Shown here: positions 6,194 to 8,212 of the stretch, piece by piece | Layout of the letters: every line of letters starts with the position of its first letter | How positions within the stretch are numbered: position 1 is the first letter of the stretch | From: Burkholderiales bacterium | GTDB lineage: Bacteria; Pseudomonadota; Gammaproteobacteria; Burkholderiales; SG8-41 | Assembly: GCA_019746155.1 (NCBI GenBank) | Contig: JAIESJ010000252.1 | Location: 1-8,212, forward strand | Length of the DNA stretch: 8,212 nt | Direction: 5' to 3' | Made by a program: the position numbers and the translations under genes | The notes under the pieces: generated by a model | The model's input: only the letters and a program-made list of their open reading frames with translations | Told to the model about the DNA's origin: nothing | The model's database searches: none

Positions 6194-7381
6194 TTAATCG
6201 AGCCGTTCGAGCGCGATCGCCGTGGCTTCGCCGCCGCCGATGCACAAACTGGCGATGCCGCGCTTCATACCGTATTTCTCGAGCGCGGCGATAAGCGTCA
6301 CCATGATGCGCGCGCCGGAGGCGCCGAGCGGATGCCCCAGCGCGCACGCGCCGCCGTGCACGTTGACTTTATCATGCGGCAGATCGAGGTCGTGCATCGC
6401 CGCCATCGCCACCACCGCAAACGCTTCGTTGATCTCGAACAGGTCGGTGGTCTTCGCATCCCAGCCGGTTCTTTCGAACAGCTTGCGGATTGCGCCGACC
6501 GGCGCGGTGGTAAACCACTGCGGCTCCTGCGAATGAGTGGCGTAGCCGGCAATTTTTGCGAGTGGGCTCAATCCCCGCTTTTCCGCTTCCGACAGCCGCA
6601 TCAGCGCCAGCGCCGCCGCGCCGTCGGATATCGAACTCGAATTGGCGGCAGTGACCGTGCCGTCTTTCCGGAACGCGGGTTTGAGCTGCGGAATCCTGTC
6701 GGGATTGGCCTTGAGCGGCTGCTCATCGTTGCTCACGGCGGTCTCGCTTTTTCCCCCGCTGATCGTGACCGGCACGATCTCTTTGGCGAGGCTGCCGTTC
6801 CTGATGGCGTCCTGCGCCCGCGTGAGCGAAGCGATGGCGTAGCGGTCCTGCGCTTCACGTGAGAACTGATACTTGGCGGCGGTATCCTCCGCGAATACGC
6901 CCATCAGGCGGCCGCGATCATAGGCGTCCTCCAGTCCGTCGAGGAACATGTGGTCCTTCACTTCCCCGTGGCCGAGGCGGAACCCGGTGCGCGCCCTGGG
7001 TAGAAGATAGGGTGCATTCGACATGCTTTCCATGCCGCCCGCCACCATCACGTCATTCGTGCCAACCGTCAGCATGTCGTGCGCGAGCATCGCCGCCTTC
7101 ATGCCCGAACCGCATACCTTGTTGATGGTCATGCAGCCCACGGCCGGCGGCAGCCCCGCGACTAGCGCGGCCTGGCGCGCCGGCGCCTGGCCCAGGCCCG
7201 CGGACAGCACATTGCCCATGATGACTTCCTCGACGTCTTCCGGCCGGATGCCGGCGCGTTCGATCGCGGCGCGGATGGCGGCCGCACCCAGCTCTGGCGC
7301 AGCGAGCGATTTCAAATCGCCCAAAAAGCCGCCCATCGGCGTGCGCACGGCACTGACAATGACTACCGGATCATTCGACAT
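6194..7381 (-). CDS. atoB: Acetyl-CoA C-acetyltransferase (thiolase II)
   Basis: It reversibly cleaves acetoacetyl-CoA to two acetyl-CoA and so can complete the use of acetoacetate made by LiuE, after that acid is converted to its CoA ester by an enzyme not in the window. The 395 residues are the normal length. The nucleophile Cys90 lies in NKVCGSGMKA, His350 in GGACALGHPLGASGARI and Cys380 in SLCIGGGEATAIALE, with NEAF at 318-321. The segment TAANSSSISDGAAA replaces the commoner NASGINDG form but keeps the fold. The start at 7381 matches the family N-terminus (MSNDPVVIVSAVRTP); no proper Shine-Dalgarno precedes it, and a 15-codon frame stops three bases upstream. It lies 47 bp after liuA and probably shares its transcript. 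A beta-ketothiolase with broader substrates, such as 2-methylacetoacetyl-CoA, cannot be excluded. Confidence 0.93.
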   Translation of the reverse strand: MSNDPVVIVSAVRTPMGGFLGDLKSLAAPELGAAAIRAAIERAGIRPEDVEEVIMGNVLSAGLGQAPARQAALVAGLPPAVGCMTINKVCGSGMKAAMLAHDMLTVGTNDVMVAGGMESMSNAPYLLPRARTGFRLGHGEVKDHMFLDGLEDAYDRGRLMGVFAEDTAAKYQFSREAQDRYAIASLTRAQDAIRNGSLAKEIVPVTISGGKSETAVSNDEQPLKANPDRIPQLKPAFRKDGTVTAANSSSISDGAAALALMRLSEAEKRGLSPLAKIAGYATHSQEPQWFTTAPVGAIRKLFERTGWDAKTTDLFEINEAFAVVAMAAMHDLDLPHDKVNVHGGACALGHPLGASGARIMVTLIAALEKYGMKRGIASLCIGGGEATAIALERLD

Positions 7382-7384
7382 ATC

Positions 7385-7432
7385 TCATTGAATTGCCAAG
7401 CCGGTTAGTGATTGCTTCAGCTCGTTTTTCAT
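7385..7432 (-). CDS. 15-codon micro-ORF bridging liuA and the thiolase gene
   Basis: The frame encodes MKNELKQSLTGLAIQ. Its ATG overlaps the liuA stop as ATGA, and its own TGA lies three bases before the thiolase ATG. The layout would let ribosomes leaving liuA pass to the thiolase, which lacks a clear Shine-Dalgarno. With only 15 codons, chance is quite possible, and no family is recognised. Confidence 0.22.
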   Translation of the reverse strand: MKNELKQSLTGLAIQ

Positions 7433-8212
7433 TTTGTCTCGTTGAACAGCTCGCGGCCGATCAGCACGCGGCGGATTTCCGAGGTGCCGGCGCCGATCTC
7501 GTACAGTTTTGCGTCGCGCAGCAGCCGGCCGGTGGGCGACTCGTTGACATAGCCCATGCCGCCCAGCGCCTGGATCGCTTCGAGCGCCATCCAGGTCGCT
7601 TTTTCGGCAGCATACAGAATCGCTCCCGCCGCGTCCTTGCGTGTGACTTCGCCGCGATCGCAGGCGCGGGCCACGGCATAGGCGTAAGCGCGGCAGGCGT
7701 TCATGGAGGTATACATGTCGGCGAGCTTGCCCTGCATTAACTGGAATTCGCCGATGGGGCGGCCGAACTGTTTGCGCTCGTGCACATAAGGCAGCACCGC
7801 GTCCATGCACGCCTGCATGATGCCGAGCGGACCGCCGGCGAGCACCACGCGTTCGTAATCGAGCCCGCTCATCAACACCTCGACGCCCTTGCCCTCCGTG
7901 CCCAGCACGTTTTCCGCGGGCACTTCGCAGTCCTGGAACACGAGCTCGCAGGTGTTGGAGCCGCGCATGCCGAGCTTGTCGAGCTTCTGCGCGGCGGTGA
8001 AACCCCTGAAGTTTTTTTCAATGATGAAGGCGGTGATGCCGCGCGCGGCGGCGGCGGGGTCGGTCTTGGCATAGACCACCAGCACGTCGGCGTCCGGGCC
8101 GTTGGTGATCCACATTTTGCTGCCGTTCAACACATAGCGCTCGCCTTTCCTGACGGCGCGCAGCCGCATGCTGACGACGTCCGAGCCGGCGCCAGGTTCG
8201 CTCATGGCGAGC
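7429..8212 (-). CDS. liuA: Isovaleryl-CoA dehydrogenase, C-terminal two thirds (5' end beyond window)
   Basis: An FAD enzyme that oxidises isovaleryl-CoA to 3-methylcrotonyl-CoA, passing electrons to electron-transfer flavoprotein; first committed step of the cluster. The frame is open to the right edge. The acyl-CoA dehydrogenase signature AMSEPGAGSDVVS begins just inside the edge, so the ATG at 8205 is internal and about 130 N-terminal residues are missing. Subfamily evidence is strong: the catalytic base of isovaleryl-CoA dehydrogenase lies in helix G, here GLDYERVVLAGGP (the Glu codon is at 7852-7854), and the C-terminal KLYEIGAGTSEIRR has glycine where most acyl-CoA dehydrogenases place their catalytic glutamate. 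The flavin and subunit-contact segment QALGGMGYVNE is intact. Its stop overlaps the start of a micro-ORF, with the thiolase following closely. Confidence 0.93.
   Translation of the reverse strand, partial: LAMSEPGAGSDVVSMRLRAVRKGERYVLNGSKMWITNGPDADVLVVYAKTDPAAAARGITAFIIEKNFRGFTAAQKLDKLGMRGSNTCELVFQDCEVPAENVLGTEGKGVEVLMSGLDYERVVLAGGPLGIMQACMDAVLPYVHERKQFGRPIGEFQLMQGKLADMYTSMNACRAYAYAVARACDRGEVTRKDAAGAILYAAEKATWMALEAIQALGGMGYVNESPTGRLLRDAKLYEIGAGTSEIRRVLIGRELFNETK

Noticed and set aside
5418..6862. Plus-strand open frames over the isomerase and thiolase genes
   Set aside because: Both are antisense to well-supported genes, and one begins within the repeat region; no plus-strand gene is supported.
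8203..8205. ATG at 8205 as the start of liuA
   Set aside because: This Met is the one in the internal acyl-CoA dehydrogenase signature (MSEPGAGSD); the frame continues past the edge, so the gene is merely cut by the window.

Overview
The window is a tightly themed catabolic locus from a GC-rich proteobacterium, most likely a betaproteobacterium. That placement rests on gene content and order (a liu-type leucine/isovalerate cluster carrying a DUF2889 gene and a 2-hydroxychromene-2-carboxylate-isomerase-like gene) and on base composition; no rRNA or other marker is present, so it is an inference. All recognised genes lie on the minus strand, so transcription runs from the right edge to the left edge. 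Long plus-strand open frames are antisense shadows.

In transcription order: isovaleryl-CoA dehydrogenase liuA (8212-7429, 5' end cut off by the window), acetyl-CoA acetyltransferase (7381-6194), a DsbA/kappa-GST-fold isomerase-like protein (6047-5445), methylcrotonyl-CoA carboxylase carboxyltransferase subunit liuB (5226-3616), methylglutaconyl-CoA hydratase liuC (3500-2676), hydroxymethylglutaryl-CoA lyase liuE (2550-1642), a DUF2889 protein (1461-892) and dihydroxy-acid dehydratase ilvD (591-1, 3' end cut off). LiuA, B, C and E give four successive steps from isovaleryl-CoA to acetyl-CoA plus acetoacetate, and the thiolase can finish acetoacetate once it is activated to its CoA ester. The biotin-carrying subunit LiuD, needed for LiuB to work and commonly encoded between liuC and liuE, is not in the window. 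IlvD belongs to the opposite process, branched-chain amino acid synthesis.

The gaps between genes are long for an operon (about 115-300 bp, except 47 bp between liuA and the thiolase), and several hold small repeats: a head-to-head REP pair before ilvD (705-839), a CCACGGAGAGCACAGAG-type inverted repeat before liuE (2575-2646), a CCTCTCTCCC/GGGAGAGAGG palindrome before liuB (5302-5383), and a related hairpin flanked by inverted octamer arrays before the isomerase (6066-6193). -10-like boxes occur before liuC, the DUF2889 gene and ilvD. Two very short frames (7432-7385 and 5273-5223) end next to or overlapping the starts of the thiolase and liuB, neither of which has a good Shine-Dalgarno sequence.

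No new defence, mobile or biosynthetic system is visible. The more interesting points are the missing liuD, the repeat-filled gaps, the micro-ORFs, the uncharacterised DUF2889 and isomerase-like partners, and an AT-rich patch inside liuB.
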